A stretch of DNA of 38,539 nt from Bacillota bacterium (lineage in GTDB: Bacteria; Bacillota; Clostridia; Clostridiales; Clostridiaceae), in assembly GCA_030706015.1 (NCBI GenBank), contig JAUZPI010000042.1:1-38539 (forward strand), given 5' to 3'. Shown piece after piece: positions 31,812 through 38,539 of the stretch. The translations under genes were made by a program, and so were the position numbers. The stretch's first letter is position 1; each line of letters starts with the position of its first letter. A model generated the notes under the pieces. The model saw nothing but the letters and a program-made list of their open reading frames with translations. It had not been told where the DNA came from and searched no databases.

Positions 31812-31895
31812 GTAGCATAATTATAAAGGCATAAGGTGAGTTAAGAAAAGCAGATATAATATTGATGAATTTAGTATGTTCTGCTATCATTATCA

Positions 31896-31913
31896 TAAAC
31901 AATATAATGTCTA
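31896..31913. promoter_or_regulatory. MarR operator copy in front of its own gene
   Basis: TAAACAATATAATGTCTA matches the operator at 32629-32646 in 16 of 18 positions and contains a TATAAT -10 element. It lies ~19 bp before the MarR start codon, suggesting autorepression. Confidence 0.65.
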
Positions 31914-31931
31914 AAATGAAGGAAGAGATTT

Positions 31932-32498
31932 ATGGATTTATATAGGGAAGCATTTTTAATGCAGCAAACTTACGCAACACTTTTTTCACTTGCCAATAAG
32001 CTTCAGGTGCAAGGTGACAAATATCTTGAAGGCTTAACATCAAGACAATATATGGCAATGATAGCAATTGCGCATTTACCTGAGGATGAAACAACTCTTA
32101 ACAATATTGCGAGAAAGCTTGGAACCACTAAACAGAGTGTAAAACAACTGATAACTATAATGGAGAATAAGGGGTACGTTATTACTGTGCCTAGCCCAAA
32201 AGATAAGCGAGCCGTTAACATTAAAATCACTGAAGCTGGGAAGCAGATAGCAATGAAGTGTGGTGAATTAGGATTATACTTTATGGCAGATCTCTTTAAG
32301 TACTTCACCTCAGAAGAGATGGAAATATTGTGGGGATTGCTAAAGAAACTTTACCGTTTTGATGGCGAAGAGCAAGATGGTTTCGAAGAAGAAGGGGTAC
32401 TGGAAATAGATGAAGATTTAAGTGAGGTACAAGAGAGAGTATTTAAGGAATTTGAAAGAAGAAGAAACTCTGCTGATAATAAGGGAGAATATATATAA
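31932..32498 (+). CDS. MarR-family regulator of the ABC-2 exporter
   Basis: The 188-residue protein has the MarR winged helix (LTSRQYMAMIAIAHLPEDETTLNNIARKLGTTKQSVKQLITIMENKGYV and wing SPKDKRAVNIKITEAGK). An unusually long acidic C-terminal extension lies at residues ~148-185, EEQDGFEEEGVLEIDEDL and beyond, absent from typical ~145-residue MarR proteins. GAAGGAAGAG precedes ATG 31932. Three 18-bp operator copies, one before this gene and two before the ABC exporter at 32664, link it to that exporter. A terminator separates the two transcription units. Confidence 0.82.
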   Translation: MDLYREAFLMQQTYATLFSLANKLQVQGDKYLEGLTSRQYMAMIAIAHLPEDETTLNNIARKLGTTKQSVKQLITIMENKGYVITVPSPKDKRAVNIKITEAGKQIAMKCGELGLYFMADLFKYFTSEEMEILWGLLKKLYRFDGEEQDGFEEEGVLEIDEDLSEVQERVFKEFERRRNSADNKGEYI

Positions 32499-32506
32499 AT
32501 TATTGG

Positions 32507-32540
32507 AAAGTCATAATTAATTTTATGGCTTTTTCTTTTT
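32507..32540 (+). terminator. Rho-independent terminator of the MarR gene
   Basis: A ~10-bp stem (32507-32516 with 32523-32532, one G-U) is followed by a T-rich tract. Confidence 0.75.
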
Positions 32541-32583
32541 TTCAAAATTTCTAAAAATAAAAATATCTAATGGTAGCAAAAAA

Positions 32584-32601
32584 TAGACAATATATTGACT
32601 A
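32584..32601. promoter_or_regulatory. MarR operator copy, distal, before the ABC-2 exporter
   Basis: TAGACAATATATTGACTA differs from the proximal operator at three of 18 positions. Its right half includes a TTGACT that could be a -35 element (17 bp before TACAGT at 32618). Confidence 0.55.
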
Positions 32602-32628
32602 TAAAACAAACATGTGTTACAGTTGGCG

Positions 32629-32646
32629 TAGACAGTATAATGTCTA
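32629..32646. promoter_or_regulatory. MarR operator, proximal, over the ABC-2 exporter -10
   Basis: TAGACA-GTATAA-TGTCTA is a perfect 6-bp inverted repeat whose centre carries the TATAAT (32636-32641). Repressor binding would block RNA polymerase directly. Confidence 0.75.
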
Positions 32647-32663
32647 ATTAGGAGGAGATATAA

Positions 32664-33602
32664 GTGAATAATATTGTTACAGTTAAAAATCTAGAAAAAA
32701 CTTATAATACTAAAAGAGCAATTAATGGAATAAGTTTTTCCGTAAATAAGGGGGAAATTGTTGGACTATTAGGTCCAAACGGAGCAGGTAAAAGTACAAC
32801 TATCAGCATTTTAGGAACCATATTATCGCCTGATAAGGGGGAGATAACAATATTGGGACATAATCTGAAAAGAAATGTAAAACCTATTAAGCAGGGAATA
32901 GGAATTGTTCCTCAGGACCTAGCAATTTATGAAGAAATCAGCGCTGAGAAAAATGTACGTTTTTTTGCAAGTCTTTATAAATTAAAAGGAAAACAGTTGG
33001 AGGAGAAGGTTAAGGAGGCATTGGAACTTGTAGGTCTATCTGATAAAAAGAATGATAAGCCTAAAACTTTTTCTGGAGGCATGAAAAGGAGATTAAATAT
33101 AGCTTGTGCCATTGCTCATCAGCCTCAACTTATTATCATGGACGAACCTACAGTAGGTATTGATCCACAATCAAGAAATCATATATTAGAATCAATTAAA
33201 ATTCTGAAAAAGAGAGGTGCAACGATAATTTATTCCACCCACTACATGGAAGAAGTAGAGTCAATTTGTGATCGAATCATTATTATGAATGAAGGAAAAA
33301 TTATTGCAGAGGGGACAAAAGATGAGTTAAATCAAAAAGTAAATGATGAAGTAACCTATAAGTTCCATGCAAATAATTTAGATAATTTAAATCTTAAGAA
33401 ATTTTATGAAATTAATGGAGTGAAAAAAGCTGCTTTCTTTGAAAATACCATGGAAATAACTGTTGATAAGTCAAAAGATAATCTTAATGAAATCATAGCC
33501 GAGATATTAGCAAAGGGCTGCAAAATAGAAACTATGAGTAGTAAAGAAGCCTCCTTAGAAACTGTATTCTTAGAATTAACAGGAAGAAACCTTAGAGATT
33601 AG
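32664..33602 (+). CDS. ABC-2 type exporter ATPase (DrrA/CcmA type)
   Basis: The 312-residue ATPase has Walker A GPNGAGKST, a Q-loop (IVPQDLAIYEEISAEKNVRFFA), signature FSGGMKRRLNIACAIAHQP, Walker B LIIMDEPTVGIDPQ and the H-loop STHYMEE. The C-terminal ~80 residues are the DrrA-type extension (ending LETVFLELTGRNLRD). This class powers export of antibiotics and other hydrophobic compounds through ABC-2 permeases. The start is GTG 32664 behind AGGAGGAG (32651-32658). Two permease genes follow within 11 bp and with overlap. Confidence 0.88.
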   Translation: MNNIVTVKNLEKTYNTKRAINGISFSVNKGEIVGLLGPNGAGKSTTISILGTILSPDKGEITILGHNLKRNVKPIKQGIGIVPQDLAIYEEISAEKNVRFFASLYKLKGKQLEEKVKEALELVGLSDKKNDKPKTFSGGMKRRLNIACAIAHQPQLIIMDEPTVGIDPQSRNHILESIKILKKRGATIIYSTHYMEEVESICDRIIIMNEGKIIAEGTKDELNQKVNDEVTYKFHANNLDNLNLKKFYEINGVKKAAFFENTMEITVDKSKDNLNEIIAEILAKGCKIETMSSKEASLETVFLELTGRNLRD

Positions 33603-33612
33603 GAGGAGACGT

Positions 33613-34356
33613 ATGAATTTCTTCAAGATAATTAAATTTGATTTTATGAATATCCTTAGAAACCCAATGTTGGTGATGTTCAATACCATATTTCCATTGA
33701 TACTCATTGGGGTTATGGGCTTTGTGACAAAGGGAGGCTATGGTGCCGGAGTGGTAAGCTCTTATGATTATTATGGAGTTACTATGATGATTTTTGTGGC
33801 ATTAATGATTTCGATGACAGCAACCAATGCGTTTATGGAGGAAAGAGTAAAAAGAGGTAACATACGTATTGTTTTTGCACCAGTTTCTAAAACGGAAATT
33901 TACCTTTCGAAATTGATTTCTACTTATATTTTGGGCACCATTTCTTACAGTATTATTTTGCTGGCTGGCCAATATCTTTTTCATATCAATTTTGGAGGTG
34001 AAAGTCTTCCATACATTATGTTACTAATTAATACACTATCTCTGTTTGGCTGTTCTCTTGGTGTATTGTTTTGCTGTATTTTTAAAAGAGAAGAGGCCGC
34101 TAATTCCACAATGCAAATTCCAATATTACTCTTTGTATTTTTCGGAGGCAGTTTTTTTTCTGCTGCTAGCCTAGGAAAATTGGCGGAGAAGATATCGTAT
34201 TTATCACCAATCAAGTGGATTACACAAAGTGCCTTTCAGATTATTTATGATAGTAATTTCAGCATATATGTGCCTACTCTCGCATTGATGTTACTTGCTT
34301 CTATAATCTGTATCATAATATGTGAATTTATTTTTAAACCGGAGGAATATGTATAA
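33613..34356 (+). CDS. ABC-2 type permease, first subunit
   Basis: The 247-residue protein has six hydrophobic helices. The first follows an FDFMNILRNPMLVMFNTIFPL amphipathic start, and MTATNAFMEERVKRGNIRIVFAPVSKTEIYLSKLI is the conserved ABC-2 coupling segment. The last helix comes before EFIFKPEEYV. AGGAGGAGA precedes ATG 33613, 11 bp after the ATPase stop. It overlaps the next permease gene by one base (TAATG). Confidence 0.85.
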   Translation: MNFFKIIKFDFMNILRNPMLVMFNTIFPLILIGVMGFVTKGGYGAGVVSSYDYYGVTMMIFVALMISMTATNAFMEERVKRGNIRIVFAPVSKTEIYLSKLISTYILGTISYSIILLAGQYLFHINFGGESLPYIMLLINTLSLFGCSLGVLFCCIFKREEAANSTMQIPILLFVFFGGSFFSAASLGKLAEKISYLSPIKWITQSAFQIIYDSNFSIYVPTLALMLLASIICIIICEFIFKPEEYV

Positions 34357-35330
34357 TGAACATTATAAGCATACTGAAAAATAACTTATATAGAATTCTA
34401 GTCCAAAAGGCAGTGCTTATCGTTGCGGTACTAGTTATACCTATTATGATTGCAGTTGCTGTATTATTCTCCGTAAAAACGGAGTTTAAGGGACATTTTG
34501 CTTTTATTACAGATAAAACATATAATATTCCACAAAATGATAAGATTCAAATTGATGTAATGCATAATAGACCTGCTTATTCTGAACTGCTTTTAGGGAA
34601 ATATATTGCTATCGTAGAAGAAAAGAAGGATGGAGCTTATAAAGTAACAACTATAAAAAATAAGGCTGACAAAAAAATCATAGAAACCTTTTTTAAGTCA
34701 GGTGAAATTATAGAAAGTAAAAAGGGAAAAAGAGGCACTGGAACTACCATTTTAGGGTTTATTGTAATCATTATTTTAATGCAAGGAGTTGCTCTGTCAC
34801 TACTTTTTCCAGAAGATAGAACGCTAAAAACCTTCAGAAGAGTATTAACTGCACCAGTTAGCGAAAAACTGTACCTATTTTCACAAGAAGTCTTTACTTT
34901 TATAGGTATATATATACCTACCTTTATGGCAATTACGATTACAAAGGTATGTTTTGGCGTAAATATTGGATTTAGTCTTGGAATGCTGGCAATATTGATT
35001 GGAATTCTTAGTGCACTCTCAACATCACTTGCATTGTTTTTTTCATCAGTGCTAGAACGGAATGTTTCTTTGGTAGCTACTGTGATTTATGTTATAACTT
35101 CTGTATTAGCAGGCTGTTTTTACTCCTTTACAGGAAGTAATAAAGTCCTTGATGCTCTTTGCAATACCCTTCCACAAAAGGTATATATGACAATGGCTCA
35201 AGGTATAGAAACGGGTAAGAGTATATTAGAATTTAAAGGACAGCTTATATATTTACTTATTTGGATTACTGCACTATTGGTTCTGGGAAGTAATATTACA
35301 AAAAGGAAGATAGAGCAAGGTTTATATTAA
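34356..35330 (+). CDS. ABC-2 type permease, second subunit
   Basis: The 324-residue protein follows the long ABC-2 plan: an N-terminal helix (~20-40), an external domain (~41-130), then five helices from about residue 133 to the end. DRTLKTFRRVLTAPVSEKLYLFSQEV is the coupling segment and NTLPQKVYMTMAQGI lies before the last helix. Its ATG overlaps the stop of the first permease, indicating translational coupling and a heterodimeric channel. Confidence 0.85.
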   Translation: MNIISILKNNLYRILVQKAVLIVAVLVIPIMIAVAVLFSVKTEFKGHFAFITDKTYNIPQNDKIQIDVMHNRPAYSELLLGKYIAIVEEKKDGAYKVTTIKNKADKKIIETFFKSGEIIESKKGKRGTGTTILGFIVIIILMQGVALSLLFPEDRTLKTFRRVLTAPVSEKLYLFSQEVFTFIGIYIPTFMAITITKVCFGVNIGFSLGMLAILIGILSALSTSLALFFSSVLERNVSLVATVIYVITSVLAGCFYSFTGSNKVLDALCNTLPQKVYMTMAQGIETGKSILEFKGQLIYLLIWITALLVLGSNITKRKIEQGLY

Positions 35331-35413
35331 ATAATAGTATTTTGAAGAGCATTTAAATCCCCTCAGAGAAAAAAATATTGCAATATCATTGTAAACTAAT
35401 TACGTAGCATTGG

Positions 35414-35442
35414 TTGACAATAAAAATCTTATTCATTATTAT
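35414..35442 (+). promoter_or_regulatory. Promoter of the biotin genes
   Basis: TTGACA (35414-35419), 17 bp, TATTAT (35437-35442). The ~130-nt leader before bioB holds no BirA-type inverted repeat that I can recognise. Confidence 0.6.
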
Positions 35443-35581
35443 TATAGATAAGGATATTTATAGAATTCTATTATTTATGCAGCTTAAATCAGAGCATTAT
35501 GAGTATATACAGAAGATAATGAGATATATTGAATGGAGTTAAGATGCATTTTTAATAATGATGAAAAGAGGGGATTAGGGT

Positions 35582-36565
35582 ATGAAAGAATTTATAAAAA
35601 GCCTAGAGGAAAGGGTTTTAAGCGGACAAACTATTAATTTTGAAGAAGCCATGAAATTATTAAATCTTGAAGAAAAGGAAGAAATAGAACAATTGTGTAA
35701 AAGTGCTAGTAAAATAAGAGAGCACTTTTGTGGAGTTGAAGTAGATTTATGTACTATTATGAATGCAAAGTCTGGAAGATGTTCTGAAGATTGCAAGTTT
35801 TGTGCACAGTCAGCCCACTATAAAACTAATGTTGAAGAATATAGTTTAGTTTCAAAGGAAGAGGCGATAAAGCTAGCAAAGGAAAATGAGAGTGAAGGAG
35901 TAAATAGATTCTCCTTAGTAACCAGCGGAAGAGGAATCACTGGCAAGGAATTTGATAAGGTTTTAGAAATCTATGAAGAACTGAATAAGGAAGTAAAAAT
36001 AGATTTATGTGCTTCTTTGGGAATATTAGGCTATGAAGATTTTCTTAAGTTAAGAGGAACGGGAATAACTATGTATCATCATAACTTAGAAACTAGCAGA
36101 GCTTATTACGAAGATATATGCACAACTCATGCTTATGACGAAAGAATAGATACGATTAATGCAGCTAAAGAAGCTGGTATGGCTATTTGCTCAGGTGGAA
36201 TTATTGGACTTGGAGAAAGTCTAGAAGATAGAGCTATGCTTGCTTTTCAGTTAAGAGATTTGGGTGTTAATTCTATTCCAATAAACGTATTGAACCCAAT
36301 TAAGGGTACCCCATTAGAAAATGCGGAAAGCCTTAGTCAAGACGAAATATTAAAAGCTATTGCAGTTTTTAGATTTATAAATCCTAAAGCACTTATTAGA
36401 CTTGCTGGTGGAAGAAATCTTATAGATGAATTTGGCAAGAATTGCTTTAATGCAGGAGCAAATGCTACAATCACAGGAAATTATCTAACTACATCGGGTA
36501 ACAAAATATGCGATGATAAGAAGATGGTTTGCGACTTAAATCTTGCAGTTAGAAAAAATGGCTAA
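35582..36565 (+). CDS. bioB: Biotin synthase
   Basis: The 327-residue radical SAM enzyme inserts sulfur into dethiobiotin, the last step of biotin synthesis. The radical SAM cluster motif CSEDCKFC (residues ~68-75; C-x3-C-x2-C) is followed by AQSAHYKT, as in BioB. YHHNLETSRAYY and the conserved Arg in LIRLAGGR, a ligand of the auxiliary [2Fe-2S] cluster, are present. The length is normal. AGAGGGGATTAGGGT precedes ATG 35582. bioA follows 48 bp later; bioD is not present in this window. Confidence 0.93.
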   Translation: MKEFIKSLEERVLSGQTINFEEAMKLLNLEEKEEIEQLCKSASKIREHFCGVEVDLCTIMNAKSGRCSEDCKFCAQSAHYKTNVEEYSLVSKEEAIKLAKENESEGVNRFSLVTSGRGITGKEFDKVLEIYEELNKEVKIDLCASLGILGYEDFLKLRGTGITMYHHNLETSRAYYEDICTTHAYDERIDTINAAKEAGMAICSGGIIGLGESLEDRAMLAFQLRDLGVNSIPINVLNPIKGTPLENAESLSQDEILKAIAVFRFINPKALIRLAGGRNLIDEFGKNCFNAGANATITGNYLTTSGNKICDDKKMVCDLNLAVRKNG

Positions 36566-36613
36566 AGGAAAGTATTACATCACTTATTCCTACTTATATT
36601 GTGAGGTATGTAT

Positions 36614-37957
36614 ATGAATAATTATATAGAAAAAGATTTGAAGTACATATGGCACCCTTGCTCACAGATGAAGGATTATGAGGAGCTGGCGCCAATAGTT
36701 ATAGAAAAAGGAGAAGGGGTTTGGCTCTATGACGTTGATGGAAATAAATATTTAGATTGTATATCATCCTGGTGGACAAACACTCTTGGACATAGTAATA
36801 AGAGAATAAATGAAGCTATAAAGAGACAAATAGATAGTATTGAGCATGTTATATTTGCTAATTTCTCTAATAAACCTGCCATAGAATTAGCAGAAAAACT
36901 TGTACATATAACTCCAGAGAAGTTAACTAAGGTGTTTTTCTCCGATAATGGTTCTTCTGCAGTAGAAATAGCCTTAAAGATGAGCTTTCACTATAATATG
37001 CAAAAGGGAAATCCTAGAAAGAGAAGGTTTGCTGCACTTAGCGATGCATATCATGGGGAAACGCTTGGAGCCTTATCAGTTTGCGATCTTGATGAGTTTA
37101 ATATGGTATATAAGCCTCTTTTATTGGATACCATTAGAATAGATGGTCCAGATTGTTATAGATGTAAGTACAATTGTAGTAGAAACAATTGTAATGCTGA
37201 ATGTTTTGAGGTTATGGAAAAGAGCATTGTAGAGTATCATGAGGACATAAGTGCAGTAATAGTTGAACCCATGGTGCAAGGAGCAGCAGGGATGAAGATG
37301 TATTCACCTATCTATTTAAAAAAGCTTCGACAGCTTTGTGATAGATATGATATTCATCTTATTGCAGACGAAATTGCAATGGGGTTTGGTAGAACTGGAG
37401 AAATGTTTGCTTGTAACCATGCTAAAATAAGTCCAGACTTTATGTGTTTATCAAAAGGAATTTCTGCTGGATATATGCCTATGTCAGTAGTAATGACCTC
37501 AGATGAAATATACGACTGTTTTTATGGAGATTATAATGAACGAAAGTCATTTTTACATAGTCATACTTATTCAGGCAACGCTATGGCTTGTGCCATTGCT
37601 TTGGAAAATTTAAAAGTATTTGAAGAAGACAATATTATTGAGAATAATAGAAATAAAGGTCAATTTATAAGAGACCTTACTATGGAAAAGGCAATGTTTT
37701 CAAAGCATATTGGTGAAGTAAGAAGCATAGGTATGATAACAGCTATAGAAATAGTAAGTAATAGGGAAACAAAAGAACCTTATCCAGGGAATTTAAGGGT
37801 TGGGTATGAGATTTATAAGATTGCCCTTAAAAAAGGTTTATTATTAAGACCTATAGGAAATGTTCTATATTTTATACCACCTTACATTATTAATGAAGAA
37901 GAAATTAAGTTTATGATAGACATCTGTTTTCAGAGCATAGAAGAATATTTTGCTTAG
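36614..37957 (+). CDS. bioA: Adenosylmethionine-8-amino-7-oxononanoate aminotransferase
   Basis: The ~447-residue PLP-dependent class III aminotransferase makes 7,8-diaminononanoate from KAPA. It begins with the BioA hallmark WHPCSQMKDYEE. LDCISSWWTNTLGHSN binds substrate and PLP, and LIADEIAMGFGRTG supplies the Asp that contacts the PLP nitrogen. LSKGISAGYMPMSVV holds the PLP lysine. A cysteine-rich insert (CYRCKYNCSRNNCNAECF) around residue 190 is found in related clostridial BioA proteins. Start choice: ATG 36614 has GAGG (36603-36606) 7 nt upstream; ATG 36608 is only one base from it. It is followed by a terminator. Confidence 0.92.
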   Translation: MNNYIEKDLKYIWHPCSQMKDYEELAPIVIEKGEGVWLYDVDGNKYLDCISSWWTNTLGHSNKRINEAIKRQIDSIEHVIFANFSNKPAIELAEKLVHITPEKLTKVFFSDNGSSAVEIALKMSFHYNMQKGNPRKRRFAALSDAYHGETLGALSVCDLDEFNMVYKPLLLDTIRIDGPDCYRCKYNCSRNNCNAECFEVMEKSIVEYHEDISAVIVEPMVQGAAGMKMYSPIYLKKLRQLCDRYDIHLIADEIAMGFGRTGEMFACNHAKISPDFMCLSKGISAGYMPMSVVMTSDEIYDCFYGDYNERKSFLHSHTYSGNAMACAIALENLKVFEEDNIIENNRNKGQFIRDLTMEKAMFSKHIGEVRSIGMITAIEIVSNRETKEPYPGNLRVGYEIYKIALKKGLLLRPIGNVLYFIPPYIINEEEIKFMIDICFQSIEEYFA

Positions 37958-37959
37958 TT

Positions 37960-37999
37960 AAATCCCTGGTGCTATTTTAATTGCACTGGGGATTTATTT
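37960..37999 (+). terminator. Rho-independent terminator of the biotin genes
   Basis: A 13-bp stem with two G-U pairs (37960-37972 with 37983-37995) and a 10-nt loop is followed by a T-rich flank. Confidence 0.75.
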
Positions 38000-38167
38000 A
38001 TACTTTTATAAGTATAATGAGCATTGAAGTAAAGTATACCTTACCTAGTGTATCAGTATAAGAACAATAGAGATATAGTGAGTATAGCTTAGAAATACTA
38101 TATTAAGTTCATATTAATCCATATACATCATATGTATAATTATCTTGGTATGATAAAATAACACATG

Positions 38168-38186
38168 TTGTCGCAAGAAACGACAA
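38168..38186 (+). other. Small hairpin upstream of the tandem rRNA promoters
   Basis: TTGTCG (38168-38173) pairs with CGACAA (38181-38186) around a 7-nt loop. It occupies the same place relative to the following module as the GCTGT hairpins do, so it may be the diverged remnant of a further promoter unit. Confidence 0.4.
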
Positions 38187-38225
38187 GATCAAAACAAGTT
38201 TATGAAAATAATGCCGAAAAAGTTA

Positions 38226-38276
38226 TTGACATGTAAATAATGTTTTGATATGCTATATAAGCTGTCTCGTTACAGC
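38226..38276 (+). promoter_or_regulatory. rRNA-type promoter module 1
   Basis: TTGACA (38226-38231), 17 bp, TATGCT (38249-38254), followed by the hairpin sequence GCTGTCTCGTTACAGC (38261-38276). It is the first of three near-repeats. Confidence 0.8.
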
Positions 38277-38311
38277 AGTAAAGAAGTTTTAATTTGCTAA
38301 TAGAAAATATG

Positions 38312-38362
38312 TTGACAAGTTAAAATGAAGATGATAAGCTAGTTAAGCTGTCTCGTTACAGC
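38312..38362 (+). promoter_or_regulatory. rRNA-type promoter module 2
   Basis: TTGACA (38312-38317), 17 bp, TAAGCT (38335-38340), followed by the same hairpin sequence GCTGTCTCGTTACAGC (38347-38362). Confidence 0.8.
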
Positions 38363-38397
38363 GAAGAAAAAGTTTTGAAATGTCAATAAAAAACATG

Positions 38398-38448
38398 TTG
38401 ACAAATTAAAAACAAGGTGATAAACTGTATAAGCTGTCTAACGACAGC
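38398..38448 (+). promoter_or_regulatory. rRNA-type promoter module 3
   Basis: TTGACA (38398-38403), 17 bp, TAAACT (38421-38426), followed by the variant hairpin GCTGTCTAACGACAGC (38433-38448). The three -35 boxes are spaced exactly 86 bp apart. Confidence 0.8.
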
Positions 38449-38539
38449 AAAACAATTGGTCTTTGAAAATTAAACAGATATCATGAAAAGTCAGCAATTC
38501 TTTATGAGAATAAATTAAGTGATAACTTAATTGAGTACA
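38449..38539 (+). other. Probable rRNA leader with boxA-like antitermination element
   Basis: GGTCTTTGAAAATTAAACAG (38458-38477) matches the boxA-like leader that precedes clostridial 16S genes. The mature 16S sequence itself (its 5' GAGTTTGATCC block) is not reached before the window ends. Confidence 0.65.

Noticed and set aside
35443..35581. BirA operator or riboswitch before bioB
   Set aside because: No long inverted repeat of the biotin-operator type was seen in the leader; only a sigma-70 type promoter could be supported.
38226..38448. CRISPR array
   Set aside because: The repeats are spaced 86 bp apart, consist of TTGACA/-10 boxes plus a hairpin, and the spacers are themselves similar; they are tandem promoters.
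38449..38539. Start of 16S rRNA
   Set aside because: The conserved 5' 16S sequence is not reached; only the leader is visible.

Overview
The window looks like chromosomal DNA of a low-GC anaerobic Bacillota, most likely a Clostridium sensu lato. The evidence is the strongly AT-rich codon use, AGGAGG-type ribosome binding sites, frequent GTG and TTG starts, consensus TTGACA-N17-TATAAT promoters, and three tandem rRNA-type promoters at the right edge. No rRNA or tRNA gene lies inside the window, but the last ~320 bases look like the promoter and leader of a 16S-23S-5S operon that begins just beyond it. I see no CRISPR array, insertion sequence or prophage.

Layout. 1-1342 is decayed: a sugar-epimerase-like SDR gene with an internal stop codon, and a TetR gene and an alpha/beta hydrolase gene that have both lost their 5' ends at one junction. 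1546-2505 is a two-domain VOC protein. 2788-4819 is a cassette of two small genes (one GyrI-like) divergent from a WYL-type regulator, with codon use unlike its neighbours. 4917-6951 is a MarR repressor plus a 14-TM DHA2 exporter, with near-identical palindromic operators in front of each gene. 6952-7750 holds a small gene remnant whose start codon appears lost, and two hairpins. 7751-10337 encodes a nucleotidyltransferase, a Crp/Fnr regulator and an SDR. 10545-13544 is a polar amino acid ABC importer (two permeases, ATPase, lipoprotein) behind a perfect consensus promoter. It is followed by a soluble chemoreceptor with a C-terminal sensor domain and by a convergent ankyrin-repeat protein.

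16291-19809 is a sucrose utilisation cluster (scrB, fructokinase, LacI-type repressor) with two operator-like sites 60 bp apart. 19973-21607 is a MarR plus MFS pair. 21706-29947 is the most unusual part: a stay-green (Mg-dechelatase family) protein, then a compact run consisting of a double-headed isoprenoid synthase, a MacB/FtsX-type ABC transporter and a CotA-like multicopper oxidase. 29998-31730 is an MFS-TetR operon read the other way. 31932-35330 is a MarR regulator with an ABC-2 exporter (ATPase plus two permeases), tied together by three copies of one 18-bp operator. 35582-37957 is bioB-bioA for biotin synthesis.

Taken together, this is an accessory-rich stretch next to an rRNA operon. 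It carries several repressor-plus-exporter modules, each with recognisable operators, and one candidate for an undescribed pathway: isoprenoid synthase, ABC exporter and multicopper oxidase, possibly with the stay-green protein.
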